Origin: Rhizobium sp. BK316
GTDB taxonomy: Bacteria; Pseudomonadota; Alphaproteobacteria; Rhizobiales; Rhizobiaceae
Assembly (NCBI RefSeq): GCF_014193695.1
Contig: NZ_JACHZR010000002.1
Span: forward strand, 434,001-498,000
Direction of reading: 5' to 3'
DNA: 64,000 bases
Positions within the stretch are counted from its first letter, which is position 1; every line of letters begins with the position of its first letter. This document shows positions 51,549 through 60,929 of the stretch, piece after piece. A program made the translations under genes and the position numbers. The notes beneath the pieces are model-generated. The model was given only the letters and a program-made list of their open reading frames with translations. It was not told where the DNA came from and did not search any database.

Positions 51549-52870
51549 GCCGCGCGCGGCTTCACCAGCATTGCCAGGAAGAAACCGCGAAACAGCAGGA
51601 AGGCGTTCATCGCCAGCCACAGGCCGTGATTGCCGAAGAGCGGCACGAAAACGGCGAGCATGGCGAGATATCCCGCAAAGGACATCAGCATGCGGTTGCG
51701 CATGTCGACGGACCATGTCGCGCCGATGAAGACGCCGTCCATCAGGAACGCGAGCGCGCCGGTCAGTCCGGTCACCGCCGCCCAGGGCATATAGGTCTCG
51801 GCGGCTGCCTGTACCTCCGGCGAACTCGTCAGCCCGGCAATGAGCGTAGGACCGGCAAAATAGAAGAAGGCGGAAATGATTGCCGCGAGCCCGAAGGACC
51901 ACAACGTCGTCAGCTTCAGACCACGATCGAAGGCCGGCCTATATTGCGCGCCGATCGCCCGCCCGGTGATCTGCTCCGCGGCGTTGGCAAGACCGTCGAG
52001 ATAGTAGCCTGACAACAGGAAGAAGTTCATCAGCACTGCATTGGCCGCAAGGGTAATGGCACCGAAGCTGGTGCCGATGCGAGTCATGATCGCGAAGGAG
52101 CCGATCAGTACGAAGGTGCGGATCAGGATATCGCGGTTCAGTGCGAAAAGTTCGGCAAGCTTGGCTCGCGAAAACACCTCCGTCCGATTTGGCCGATGTG
52201 CCCGATCGAAGCTGCGCAGCACGATGAAGAGACCGGCAAGCGCGCCCGCCGTTTCGCCCGCCATCGTGCCCCAGGCGACACCCGAAACACCCCAGTCGAG
52301 CGACAGGCCGAGATAGATGGAAAGCAGGATGTTGATGCCGTTGATCAGCGCCTGCAGCAGAAGCCCGGTTCGGCCCTGTCCGCGGCCGAGCACGAAGCCG
52401 AGCAGCGCGTAATTGGCAAGTGCTGCCGGTGCGGCGAGGATGCGGATCGAGAAATAGGTGCTGGTCGCCTCGGCAATCCGTCCCTCGGCCCCCATCAGCT
52501 TCAGCCCGACGAGGATCAGCAGCGGCGAAAGGATGAGCAGCGCCAGACCGGAGCCGAGCGCCGAGACGATCGCCCGCCAGAAGACAGCCTGCTGCTCATG
52601 CGCGTCCCGCCGCCCGAGTGCCTGCGCCGTCAGCCCGGTCGTGGACGCCCGCAGGAAATTGAAGCTGCCCATGATGAGGTCGAACAGCATGGCGCCGATG
52701 GCGAGCCCCGCCAGCGCTTCCGGATCGCCCATATGGCCGACGACGGCAGTATTGGTGATGCCGAGCAGTGGCGTGGTCATGAAACCGAGCGTCATCGGAA
52801 TGGCGATCGACAGCACCAGCCGGTGCGTCACGTCGAATGCCAGTGCGTTTCTGGGTCTGCCGGTATCCAT
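51524..52870 (-). CDS. MATE-family efflux transporter (DinF-like)
   Basis: 448 residues with 12 hydrophobic segments in two similar halves. Typical segments are LVLSIAIPMTLGFMTTPLLG, NFLRASTTGLTAQALGRRD, and ALINGINILLSIYLGLSLDW, then GVSGVAWGT. MATE proteins export cationic drugs or metabolites by sodium or proton antiport. The start is the ATG after GAGG; a longer frame covers another gene's sequence. Its end overlaps the pyrD end by 25 bp on the opposite strand. Confidence 0.9.
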   Translation of the reverse strand: MDTGRPRNALAFDVTHRLVLSIAIPMTLGFMTTPLLGITNTAVVGHMGDPEALAGLAIGAMLFDLIMGSFNFLRASTTGLTAQALGRRDAHEQQAVFWRAIVSALGSGLALLILSPLLILVGLKLMGAEGRIAEATSTYFSIRILAAPAALANYALLGFVLGRGQGRTGLLLQALINGINILLSIYLGLSLDWGVSGVAWGTMAGETAGALAGLFIVLRSFDRAHRPNRTEVFSRAKLAELFALNRDILIRTFVLIGSFAIMTRIGTSFGAITLAANAVLMNFFLLSGYYLDGLANAAEQITGRAIGAQYRPAFDRGLKLTTLWSFGLAAIISAFFYFAGPTLIAGLTSSPEVQAAAETYMPWAAVTGLTGALAFLMDGVFIGATWSVDMRNRMLMSFAGYLAMLAVFVPLFGNHGLWLAMNAFLLFRGFFLAMLVKPRAAQTFRAAQ

Positions 52871-52901
52871 ATTCGCCTCTTGGGAGAGAGGCGGAATCGC
52901 C

Positions 52902-53399
52902 TCAGCTGGAAAGCACCATGGCCCAATAGGGCAGGTTCCTGGAAGACGTATTATGTGCAACGGCAACGCCGAGACCGCTATAGCGCCCGAGCATGTTTTC
53001 CAGATGGTGGGGGGAGTTGATCCAGGCGGTGACGACCGCATCGACGCTCTGCTGGCCAGAAGCGATATTTTCGGCGGCCGGCAGGGCAACACCGCTCGCC
53101 TTCACGCGGGCGCCGAAACTGTCGGTCATGCCCATCAGATGCTTCATCCTGCCCGCACTTGCCATGCGCTTGGCCTGGAAGATCGCGGCGGCACTTGCAT
53201 GCGGATCGACGCTGAGCGGCGGCAGGCCGTTCCTGGCGCGAAGCTGGTTGACGAGCGGCAATGCAGAAGCCGTCTCGTCTGCCGCATTGGAAGGCGTGGT
53301 CGCAAATTTCGGGGTCGTCGTGCAGCCGGCGATGCCGGCGGCTAGGGCAAGGCCGGAAAGCTGCAGCATACCGCGGCGTGAGAGAATGATTGAAGCCAT
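52902..53399 (-). CDS. CAP-domain (SCP/PR1) lipoprotein
   Basis: 165 residues. A lipobox LAAGIAGC (Cys at 26) follows SRRGMLQLSG. The CAP domain shows LPLVNQLRARNGLPPLSVDP, then AAAIFQAKRMASAG, ENIASGQQ and WINSPHHLENML. These match the family helices with a conserved His-Glu pair, though the first His is not obvious. Function of bacterial CAP proteins is mostly unknown. It is followed on the same strand by MATE, and preceded by the small membrane protein gene. Confidence 0.88.
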   Translation of the reverse strand: MASIILSRRGMLQLSGLALAAGIAGCTTTPKFATTPSNAADETASALPLVNQLRARNGLPPLSVDPHASAAAIFQAKRMASAGRMKHLMGMTDSFGARVKASGVALPAAENIASGQQSVDAVVTAWINSPHHLENMLGRYSGLGVAVAHNTSSRNLPYWAMVLSS

Positions 53400-53400
53400 G

Positions 53401-53667
53401 TTATTTTCGATAGCTGAAGAGACGGATGATGATGAAGATCGGGATGACGATGGTGGCGCCGAGGATCAGATAGTCGCCGACGCGGCCAAGCGCAGAGAAG
53501 CCCTGCCGCCATAGATGGATCACGAAATCACGGAAGTTGTAGATGAGTTCCCACGGGGTCAGCCCGAAGATGGCCATGACGAAGCCGACGATCAGCGAAA
53601 CCACCAAGAGCTTGATGATCGTGCGGCCAATGGAATCGCCGAGGAACCTGTTCACCTGATCGGACAT
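53401..53667 (-). CDS. Small membrane protein (DUF6460-like)
   Basis: 88 residues with two hydrophobic segments (TIIKLLVVSLIVGFVMAIFG and YLILGATIVIPIFIIIRLF). The linker contains TPWELIYNFRDFVIHLW. It is an inner-membrane protein of unknown function. The ATG with AGGAG upstream is chosen over a longer frame. It may be cotranscribed with the CAP lipoprotein, which starts 1 bp after its stop. Confidence 0.8.
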   Translation of the reverse strand: MSDQVNRFLGDSIGRTIIKLLVVSLIVGFVMAIFGLTPWELIYNFRDFVIHLWRQGFSALGRVGDYLILGATIVIPIFIIIRLFSYRK

Positions 53668-53807
53668 GCGCCATCTCCTGTTTGCCTTGAGATACGGTCG
53701 CGGCGATTCGCCCGCAAGCCTTTTCCGCCAAGACAGCACCGCCTCTGAAATAGGACTTGAGTTTTTTTGTGGCCGAAGCCAAATGCCGCCAGCCAAAGGG
53801 TCCAATC

Positions 53808-54740
53808 ATGCAGCCAAGCCAGCTTTCCTCCGGCGACGTCATCGCCGACCGCCGCGCCGATTACGCCAAGATGCTCGACGAGGGTGGCGAGCCGGATGCC
53901 GCCGCCGAACTGATGGAGCAGGCACTGGAGCTGACGCCGGCCTGGGCAGCAGGCTGGTATCGCCTCGCCACATACCGCGAAAAGGCAGGCAAGACGGACG
54001 CTGCCGTCGAAGCCTACCGCCGCACGCTGGAACTCGACCCCGAGGATATTTTCGGCGCTGGCTTGAAGCTCGCCTTGCTCGGCGACGCTGAGACGCCAGC
54101 CCAGCCGTCGAGCCGCTATGTCGAGCGCCTCTTCGATGATTATGCCGATCGTTTCGAGACATCCCTCGTGGAGAAGCTGGATTATTCCGTCCCGCAGAAG
54201 CTCGCAGCACTCGTCGCGTCCACCGGCCGGCAATATCAATACGCTGTCGATCTCGGCTGTGGCACGGGCCTGCTCGGCCCTGAAATCCGTACCCGGGTCG
54301 CGCAGCTCGAAGGCTTCGACCTCTCGCAGAACATGCTGGTGAAGGCTGCCGAAAAGCACGTCTACGATCATCTCGCGCAGGCGGACCTGTCGCTGTCGCC
54401 CGAAGCCTCCGGCCTCTTTGCAGATGGCGCCCGGCATCGCGCCGACCTCGTAACCGCCGCCGATGTGCTGATGTATCTCGGCAATCTGGAAAGTGTCTTC
54501 GCGATCCTCGACGAGCTCCTGGCTCCTGGTGCCGACTTCGCCATTTCCGTGGAGGACGGTGGCGAAGGAAATGGTTTTCATCTGGCGCCGTCGCTGCGCT
54601 ACGCCCACTCCGAGACCTATGTCGAAGGGCTTGCCGTGGCCCATCGGCTCCAAATCCTCAAGACGGTCAAAACCACCATTCGCAAAGATGGCGGCAAACC
54701 GGTTTCCGGCATTCTGTTCCTTACACGCAAGACCGCCTGA
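53808..54740 (+). CDS. TPR-containing SAM-dependent methyltransferase
   Basis: 310 residues. Two TPR-like helices pairs lie near residues 20-85 (AAELMEQALELTPAWAAGWY, then TDAAVEAYRRTLELDPED). The class I methyltransferase core follows, with AVDLGCGTGLLGPEI (motif I), LEGFDLSQNMLVKA and VTAADVLMYLG. The methyl acceptor is unknown; TPR units probably bind a protein partner. AAAGGG precedes the ATG. It is divergent from the small membrane protein gene. Confidence 0.87.
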   Translation: MQPSQLSSGDVIADRRADYAKMLDEGGEPDAAAELMEQALELTPAWAAGWYRLATYREKAGKTDAAVEAYRRTLELDPEDIFGAGLKLALLGDAETPAQPSSRYVERLFDDYADRFETSLVEKLDYSVPQKLAALVASTGRQYQYAVDLGCGTGLLGPEIRTRVAQLEGFDLSQNMLVKAAEKHVYDHLAQADLSLSPEASGLFADGARHRADLVTAADVLMYLGNLESVFAILDELLAPGADFAISVEDGGEGNGFHLAPSLRYAHSETYVEGLAVAHRLQILKTVKTTIRKDGGKPVSGILFLTRKTA

Positions 54741-54935
54741 ACGCATATTTCTTGCGATTTTGAAATAGGTCAGCATTGCTTACGTATTTCGCTTGCGCAC
54801 AACCGTGGAAGGCCTGATAATACGGCCATTCAGCGAGAAGCGCCGCGCTCCCCGGAGCGTAACACGCGCCGCATCCACCCAGACATTTCCTCTTCCTCCG
54901 GCCTGTCCGGAGCGACCGCTATCGGAGATCGCGAC

Positions 54936-55571
54936 ATGATCCAGATCGTCAGTGCCCTCGGGTTCTGGAATACCACCGCGACACGTCACACGCCGGTCGA
55001 GGATGTGCAGGGTGTGTTCTCCGGCAGCCTCGTTTCCGCGCTCGGTCTTTATATTCTTGCCAGCGCCGGCCTTCTCACCGGCAGCACCGCCGGCATTGCC
55101 TTCCTGCTGCATTATGCCTTCGGCGTGAACTTCGGCCTCGCCTTCTTCCTGCTCAACCTGCCCTTCTTCTATCTCTCGTGGAAGCGCCTCGGCACGGCCT
55201 TCACGATCAAGACCTTCATCGCCATCGGCCTGACCTCGGCTCTGACCAGCCTGCAGCCGAAGGTCATGGAAATCGCCGCCATTCATCCGGCCTGGGCGGC
55301 TCTCCTTGGCGGCATGCTGCTGGGTTACGGCCTTCTCGCGCTCTATCGCCATCGCGCCAGCCTCGGCGGCGTCGGCATTCTCGGCATCTATATGCAGGAG
55401 CGTTTCGGCATCCGCGCCGGCCTCGTGCAGCTTGCGATCGACATGTGCGTCTTGGCCGCCGCATTCTGCGTCACCACGCCACCGGTCGTTTTCTATTCTG
55501 TGCTCGGTGCCGTGGTCCTCAACCTCTTCGTCGCGATCAACCACCGCGCCGACCGCTACATTGCGCTCTAG
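54936..55571 (+). CDS. YitT/DUF161-like integral membrane protein
   Basis: 211 residues, about five to six membrane segments. Family marks are SAGLLTGSTAGIAFLLHY, then LNLPFFYLSWKRLG, and SLGGVGILGIYMQERFGIRA. Their function is unknown, though some YitT proteins have been linked to transport. It stands as a single gene, with a 195-bp leader after the methyltransferase gene. Confidence 0.85.
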   Translation: MIQIVSALGFWNTTATRHTPVEDVQGVFSGSLVSALGLYILASAGLLTGSTAGIAFLLHYAFGVNFGLAFFLLNLPFFYLSWKRLGTAFTIKTFIAIGLTSALTSLQPKVMEIAAIHPAWAALLGGMLLGYGLLALYRHRASLGGVGILGIYMQERFGIRAGLVQLAIDMCVLAAAFCVTTPPVVFYSVLGAVVLNLFVAINHRADRYIAL

Positions 55572-55679
55572 GCAGCTCTAACCTTACAAATCGGTAAGCC
55601 ATTATAAACAAAACGTAACTTGCCTGTGATCGACCCCAGCGCGACACTTCTCCTCGCGCCGGATATGATGAGGTGAGCT

Positions 55680-55850
55680 ATGTCAGAGTTGGAAAAGCTT
55701 GTCAGACGCCGCATGCAGGAAGAATATGCCAAAGGCTCTTCCGCAAAGGAAATCGCCAAGGTCGTTCGCGACATATTCAACAGCATCGATCTTTCGGGCA
55801 AATTGCCTGAAGCTGTTGCCATGAGATCCGATACGCACCACGGACGATGA
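55680..55850 (+). CDS. Small helical protein of unknown function
   Basis: A 56-residue reading frame with GAGGTGAG just ahead of its ATG. The product is MSELEKLVRRRMQEEYAKGS, then SAKEIAKVVRDIFNSIDLSG, and a short tail. The amphipathic helices and good ribosome-binding site suggest a real gene. I do not recognise it. A CCGACCCGA/TCGGGTCGG hairpin follows the stop. Confidence 0.6.
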   Translation: MSELEKLVRRRMQEEYAKGSSAKEIAKVVRDIFNSIDLSGKLPEAVAMRSDTHHGR

Positions 55851-55914
55851 AATATTCAACCGACCCGATCTCTCGGGTCGGTCACCGACAAAGCTTTCTA
55901 CCAGCAAAGAGATA

Positions 55915-56376
55915 TCAGGCCGCCTTCTGCGGCGCATCGATCGGATGCTGGCTGCGGAAGCCGACGGCAAGCCGGTTCCAGATATTGATCGTGCCGATCG
56001 CAACCGTGATCTTGGTCATTTCTTCTTCGGAAAAATGCGCCTTCAAGGCTTCGTAATCGGCATCCGGTGCACCGGTCTCCGCAATCTTCGTCACCGCATC
56101 GACCCAGCCGAGCAGGGCGCGTTCGCGGGCGTCGTAGACAGGAGATTCCCGCCAGACGCACATCAGGTTGATCCACTGTTCGGAAAGGCCGTGATGGCGT
56201 GCTTCCTTCGAATGCATATCGACGCAATAGGCGCAGCCGTTGATCTGCGAAGCGCGAAGCTTGATCAGGTGAATGAAGCGCTTATCCAGTCCGGATTCCT
56301 GAACATATTGCTCCAGTGCGGCGACGGCCTTGTAGGCATCCGGAGCGGCTTTGCCGAAGTTGAAACGTGCTTGCAT
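55915..56376 (-). CDS. AhpD-like alkylhydroperoxidase / carboxymuconolactone decarboxylase family protein
   Basis: 153 residues. The redox motif CAYC in QINGCAYCVDMHSKEARHHG has the AhpD spacing, with His near it. Such proteins reduce peroxides or pass electrons in oxidative stress. GGAGACATATC precedes the chosen ATG; the frame upstream of it is not conserved-looking. It lies downstream of an Rrf2 regulator with a 49-bp gap, so the pair probably forms a redox-responsive unit. Confidence 0.9.
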   Translation of the reverse strand: MQARFNFGKAAPDAYKAVAALEQYVQESGLDKRFIHLIKLRASQINGCAYCVDMHSKEARHHGLSEQWINLMCVWRESPVYDARERALLGWVDAVTKIAETGAPDADYEALKAHFSEEEMTKITVAIGTINIWNRLAVGFRSQHPIDAPQKAA

Positions 56377-56425
56377 GATATGTCTCCTTAGGTTTGGAAT
56401 TGGGGGTTGGGGTTTGTATCGCGGC

Positions 56426-56926
56426 TCAGCGAGCCGCTTTTCTCTCGTGTATTTCCATGAAGGCGCAGCCTCTGGCGGCGATCCCGCCGTCATCATCTGC
56501 GGAAAGTTCGGCCAGGATGTCGGCGATACTGGTGTTTGCAAGTTCGGCGCGATAGGCACGCTCGGCCCTCAGCATTGCCGCCGTGATCTGGCAGGGCTTG
56601 GTGAAATAGCGCTGCGGCAGCGGGTTCGGTCCGCGCTGGCGGATCTCCGAACAGCGGAAAGCCGGTGCCGGTCCCTCGACTGCGAGCACGATATCGAGCA
56701 GCGAAATGTCTTCCGGCTTCTTCGCCAGCCGGTAACCGCCCTTCGGCCCCGGCACTGTCTCCAAAATTCCGGCTCCCGAAAGCGCCTGCAGGTGCTTCAA
56801 GAGATAGCTCGTCGACACGCCGTGATATTCGGCAAGCGCAGCAGCCGAAAGCACGCCGCCAGTCGAAAGCCCTGATAGGACCGCCGTGCAATGAATGCTC
56901 TGTTCGACGCCGTCACCAAGTTTCAC
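56426..56926 (-). CDS. Rrf2-family transcriptional regulator
   Basis: 166 residues. The Rrf2 winged helix appears as ALAEYHGVSTSYLLKHLQAL, then GILETVPGPKGGYRLAKKPE. Two cysteines (FRCSEIR and KPCQI) sit in the segment where IscR/NsrR bind an iron-sulfur cluster, but the usual three-Cys set is incomplete. It probably senses redox or nitric oxide and controls the adjacent AhpD-like gene. Confidence 0.9.
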   Translation of the reverse strand: MKLGDGVEQSIHCTAVLSGLSTGGVLSAAALAEYHGVSTSYLLKHLQALSGAGILETVPGPKGGYRLAKKPEDISLLDIVLAVEGPAPAFRCSEIRQRGPNPLPQRYFTKPCQITAAMLRAERAYRAELANTSIADILAELSADDDGGIAARGCAFMEIHERKAAR

Positions 56927-57022
56927 AGCCGATCTCCTTTAATCGTGGATATTATTTATCTATGATTATCGCGAGGAGTCAATAGCGCTTCTATTCGTCG
57001 GCGTTTGAACTACATTTGCTCC

Positions 57023-59533
57023 GTGGATCAGATTGAAACCGACCTCAGCCTTGCCTTGCCCGCTCCCTTCCTCCGCTGGTTTGCGGAAAAGGGCTGGCGT
57101 CCCCGCGCCCACCAGCTCGAGCTCCTGTCGCGCGCCGAAGCCGGCGAGAGCACGCTGCTGATTGCGCCGACCGGCGCCGGCAAGACACTTGCCGGTTTCC
57201 TGCCGTCGCTGACCGACCTCACGCGACGCGGCAAGATCCCGCCGGGCTCGGCCTTTACCGGCATCCACACGCTCTACGTCTCGCCGCTGAAGGCACTCGC
57301 CGTCGACATCGAGCGCAACCTCATGAAGCCCGTTACCGAGATGGGCTTGCCGATATCGATCGAGAACCGCACTGGCGATACGCCGAACGCCAAGCGCCAG
57401 CGCCAGAAGCTGAACCCGCCCGATATCCTGCTGACGACGCCGGAGCAGGTCGCCCTGCTATTGGCAAACCGGGAAGCCGAACGCTTCTTTGGGGATTTGA
57501 AATATGTCATCTTCGACGAACTCCACTCGCTCGTCACCTCCAAGCGCGGCCATATGCTCTCGCTCGGCCTTGCCCGCCTGCGCCGGCTGGCACCCGATCT
57601 GAAGACCATCGGGCTGTCCGCTACCGTTGCCGAACCCCTGGATTTGCAGAGATGGCTGGTGGCACAGGAGGAGGGCAAGGAAAACCATGCCGGCCTCATC
57701 CTTGTCGAAGGCGGCGCCAAGCCCAACATTTCCATTCTCGATACCGAGGAGCACATCCCCTGGTCCGGCCATGCCGCCAGATACGCGATCCCCGATGTCT
57801 ACCGCCAGCTCATCGACCACCAGACGACGCTGCTCTTCGTCAATACACGTTCGCAGGCGGAAATGCTCTTTCAGGAACTCTGGACGGTCAACGAGGAAAA
57901 CCTGCCAATCGCGCTCCATCATGGTTCGCTGGATGTTGCCCAGCGTCGCAAGGTCGAAGCCGCCATGGCCGCCAACCGGCTGCGGGCCGTCGTCGCCACA
58001 TCGACCCTCGATCTCGGCATCGACTGGGGCGATGTCGATCTCGTCATCCATGTCGGCGCTCCCAAGGGCGCCTCGCGCCTTGCGCAGCGCATTGGCCGCG
58101 CCAACCACCGCATGGACGAACCATCGAAGGCGATCCTCGTTCCCGCCAACCGTTTCGAGGTCATGGAGTGCCAGGCAGCGCTCGATGCGAATTATATCGG
58201 CGCACAGGATACGCCGCCCGTTGGCCGAGGTGGGCTCGATGTGCTCGCCCAGCACGTGCTCGGCATGGCCTGTGCCGAACCCTTCGACATGCTGGAGCTC
58301 TATGACGAGATCACCAGCGCCTCGCCCTATGCCGATCTTGCCTGGGAGACATTCGAGCGCGTTGTCGATTTCGTCGCGACCGGCGGCTACGCCCTGCGCA
58401 CCTATGAGCGCTATGCCCGCATCCGCAAGACCAAGGAAGGCCGCTGGCGCGTCTCCAATCCGCAGGTCGCCCAGCAATATCGACTGAACCTCGGCACCAT
58501 CGTCGAGGATCCGATGCTGAACATTCGTATGGCCAAGCGCGGCGAGGGCGGCAGGCTCGGCCGTCCAGGCGCCGTGCTCGGCAAGGTCGAGGAATATTTC
58601 CTCGAACAGCTCGCCCCTGGCGATACGTTCATCTTCTCCGGCAAGGTTCTGCGCTTCGAAGGCATCCGGGAAAACGAGGCTCTGGTCAGCCAGGCCTATT
58701 CCTTCGATCCGAAAATCCCCTCCTATGCCGGTGGAAAGTTCCCGCTCTCGACCTATCTCGCCGATCAGGTCCGCTCGATGCTGGATGATCCCGACCGCTG
58801 GCGCCGCCTGCCGGATCAGGTGCGCGACTGGCTCTCGCTGCAGAAGGAAAAATCCTTGCTGCCGAAGCGCGACGAGCTGCTGATCGAGACATTCCCGCGC
58901 GGTAGCCGCGGCTACATGGTCATCTATCCCTTCGAGGGGCGGCTGGCGCACCAGACGCTCGGCATGCTGCTCACACGCCGGCTGGACAGGGTAGGGGCAA
59001 AACCGCTCGGTTTCGTCGCAACCGATTATTCCCTCGCCATATGGGGCCTGGAGGATCTAGGCCTCAGGATCGCCAATGGCCACCTCAGCCTCTCCGACCT
59101 CTTCGACGAGGATATGCTGGGTGACGATCTGGAATCCTGGCTGAACGAATCCTTCCTTTTGAAGCGCACCTTCCGCAATTGCGCCGTGATTGCGGGATTG
59201 ATCGAGCGGCGTCATCCGGGAAAGGAAAAGACCGGCCGGCAGATTACCGTCTCCGCCGATCTGATCTACGATGTGCTCCGAAGCCACGAGCCCGACCATA
59301 TCCTGCTGCAGGCAACGCGGCAGGATGCCTCGACCGGCCTTTTGGATATTTCCCGTCTTGGCGATATGCTGAAGCGAATCAAGGGCCATATCACCCACCG
59401 GGCGCTGGACCATATTTCGCCGCTCGCCGTCCCGGTCATGCTGGAAATCGGCCGGGAATCGGTGCCGGGTCAGGCCCACGATGCGCTGCTTGCCGAAGCC
59501 GCGGACGATCTGATCGCCGAGGCCATGTCCTGA
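57023..59533 (+). CDS. Ligase-associated DEXH-box helicase (Lhr-like)
   Basis: About 836 residues. Walker A is LLIAPTGAGKT (near 50). The DEXH box reads VIFDELHSL. SAT appears in GLSATVAE, and motif VI in QRIGRANHR. A winged-helix and Lhr-type C-terminal region follow, ending DALLAEAADDLIAEAMS. Such helicases are found with an ATP-dependent ligase and the PdeM phosphoesterase in DNA damage response cassettes. PdeM follows by 35 bp but no ligase gene is here. The start is uncertain (GTG at MDQIETD; a TTG 18 bp earlier is possible). Confidence 0.9.
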   Translation: MDQIETDLSLALPAPFLRWFAEKGWRPRAHQLELLSRAEAGESTLLIAPTGAGKTLAGFLPSLTDLTRRGKIPPGSAFTGIHTLYVSPLKALAVDIERNLMKPVTEMGLPISIENRTGDTPNAKRQRQKLNPPDILLTTPEQVALLLANREAERFFGDLKYVIFDELHSLVTSKRGHMLSLGLARLRRLAPDLKTIGLSATVAEPLDLQRWLVAQEEGKENHAGLILVEGGAKPNISILDTEEHIPWSGHAARYAIPDVYRQLIDHQTTLLFVNTRSQAEMLFQELWTVNEENLPIALHHGSLDVAQRRKVEAAMAANRLRAVVATSTLDLGIDWGDVDLVIHVGAPKGASRLAQRIGRANHRMDEPSKAILVPANRFEVMECQAALDANYIGAQDTPPVGRGGLDVLAQHVLGMACAEPFDMLELYDEITSASPYADLAWETFERVVDFVATGGYALRTYERYARIRKTKEGRWRVSNPQVAQQYRLNLGTIVEDPMLNIRMAKRGEGGRLGRPGAVLGKVEEYFLEQLAPGDTFIFSGKVLRFEGIRENEALVSQAYSFDPKIPSYAGGKFPLSTYLADQVRSMLDDPDRWRRLPDQVRDWLSLQKEKSLLPKRDELLIETFPRGSRGYMVIYPFEGRLAHQTLGMLLTRRLDRVGAKPLGFVATDYSLAIWGLEDLGLRIANGHLSLSDLFDEDMLGDDLESWLNESFLLKRTFRNCAVIAGLIERRHPGKEKTGRQITVSADLIYDVLRSHEPDHILLQATRQDASTGLLDISRLGDMLKRIKGHITHRALDHISPLAVPVMLEIGRESVPGQAHDALLAEAADDLIAEAMS

Positions 59534-59568
59534 GAAATCGGGCCTGAATTATTGGGAATACGAGAGTG

Positions 59569-60294
59569 ATGAACCGCCTGGCGCTCGCGCGCGACGTGAC
59601 TGGTCTTGCCGCAATACCGGGCGTCGAAACCGCCGTTCACGGTGTCGCTGCCGTCTGTGATCCCTTGGGCGCGCTCTATCTGCCGGATGCCGGCATTCTC
59701 GTCGTTTCCGACCTGCATCTGGAAAAAAGCGCCGCTTTTGCCCGCCGAGGCATGATGCTGCCGCCCTATGATACGCTGGCGACACTGACAGTGCTTGCCG
59801 CCGTCGTCTCCCGCTACGACCCTCAGATCGTCATTTCGCTCGGCGACAACTTTCACGATCGCGTCGGCTCCGAACATCTCCCGGATGCCTTCCGCACGCT
59901 GATCGTCGAAATGGCCCGTGGCCGCGAATGGATCTGGATCAACGGCAACCATGATCCCGATGGCACCGTCGACCTGCCCGGCACCTGTTCGGACGAGCTC
60001 TATTATGCCGGCCTGACCTTCCGCCATGAGCCGCGCGACGGCTTGCAGAAAGGCGAGATCGCTGGCCATCTGCATCCTGCTGCTACCGTCCGCCGCCGCG
60101 AGAAATCCGTCCGCCGTCCGTGTTTCGCGACAGATGGCGGCCGCCTGCTGATGCCCGCCTTCGGCGTTATGAGCGGTGGCCTGGATCTCGGCCACAACGC
60201 AATGAAGGGCCTTTTCGACAAGGCCTCACTCATCGCCCATCTGCTTGGCCGCGACCGGATCTATTCGGTGCGCTACGCCAATCTGCGGGGCTAA
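59569..60294 (+). CDS. pdeM: Ligase-associated DNA damage response endonuclease PdeM
   Basis: 241-residue metallophosphoesterase. The metal ligands are in VVSDLHLEKSAAFARRG, SLGDNFHD, INGNHDPDG and GHLHPAATV. Its place right after the Lhr-like helicase matches the ligase-associated cassette. It likely cleaves DNA or phosphodiester ends during repair. The ATG is used; a GTG one codon earlier is possible. Its end overlaps the transglycosylase end by 4 bp. Confidence 0.9.
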   Translation: MNRLALARDVTGLAAIPGVETAVHGVAAVCDPLGALYLPDAGILVVSDLHLEKSAAFARRGMMLPPYDTLATLTVLAAVVSRYDPQIVISLGDNFHDRVGSEHLPDAFRTLIVEMARGREWIWINGNHDPDGTVDLPGTCSDELYYAGLTFRHEPRDGLQKGEIAGHLHPAATVRRREKSVRRPCFATDGGRLLMPAFGVMSGGLDLGHNAMKGLFDKASLIAHLLGRDRIYSVRYANLRG

Positions 60295-60872
60295 TTACAT
60301 CCCTGCAATTGCTGCTGATAGGTCCCTGCCATCCGCGCAAACTTCCGCGCCGTCTGCTGCAGTTGACCATTGCTGCGCCAGTCGCCGCGTTTGTATCCGG
60401 TCGGGCCGGAATAATAGGCGAGGTAGAGATTGTAGGCATCGTTGAGCGGAATGCCCGTCGCCTGGCCGTTGCTGTAGTGGTACCAGCCGATGAAATCGAT
60501 CGCGTCGGCAAAGTTCGTGCGACGCGCGGACCAGTTGCCGGTTTCGGACTGGTAGTGGTCCCAGGTCCCGTTCAGCGCCTGCGAATAGCCGTAAGCCGTC
60601 GAAGGCCGCGTCCAGGGGATGAAGCCGAAGAGTTTCGTGCGCGGCGGCCGCGCATAGGGCTGGAAGCCGGACTCGACATACATGGTCGCCATCAGGATCG
60701 GTACCGGCACGCCGTATTTCTTCTCGGCACGCTCCGCAGCCCCTTGCCAGCTTGTGAAGAGCCCGTCCTTCTGGTCGAAGACGGCGCAGATATTTCTCGT
60801 CTGGCGGGGCGCTGTCGCGCAGCCGGCAAGGAGGGCCAGCCCGATGACCGCAAGCACGATACGAGTACGCAT
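60291..60872 (-). CDS. SLT-domain lytic transglycosylase-like lipoprotein
   Basis: 193 residues. A lipobox LALLAGC (Cys near 18) marks an acylated protein. The SLT domain has the catalytic glutamate in ATMYVESGFQPYARPPR, and the later STAYGYSQALNGTWDHYQSE and YNLYLAYYSGPTGYKRG. It would cleave peptidoglycan glycan strands at the outer membrane. It is convergent with pdeM. Confidence 0.88.
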   Translation of the reverse strand: MRTRIVLAVIGLALLAGCATAPRQTRNICAVFDQKDGLFTSWQGAAERAEKKYGVPVPILMATMYVESGFQPYARPPRTKLFGFIPWTRPSTAYGYSQALNGTWDHYQSETGNWSARRTNFADAIDFIGWYHYSNGQATGIPLNDAYNLYLAYYSGPTGYKRGDWRSNGQLQQTARKFARMAGTYQQQLQGCN

Positions 60873-60929
60873 GATACAAACCTCTCGTTTCCGAGAGATT
60901 ACTAACTCGTAAACGTTAAAGAGCGGTTT

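Noticed and set aside
57458..58951. Nearly 500-codon open frame antisense to the helicase gene
   Set aside because: High GC third positions give long antisense frames. The product has no recognisable domain and no ribosome-binding site.
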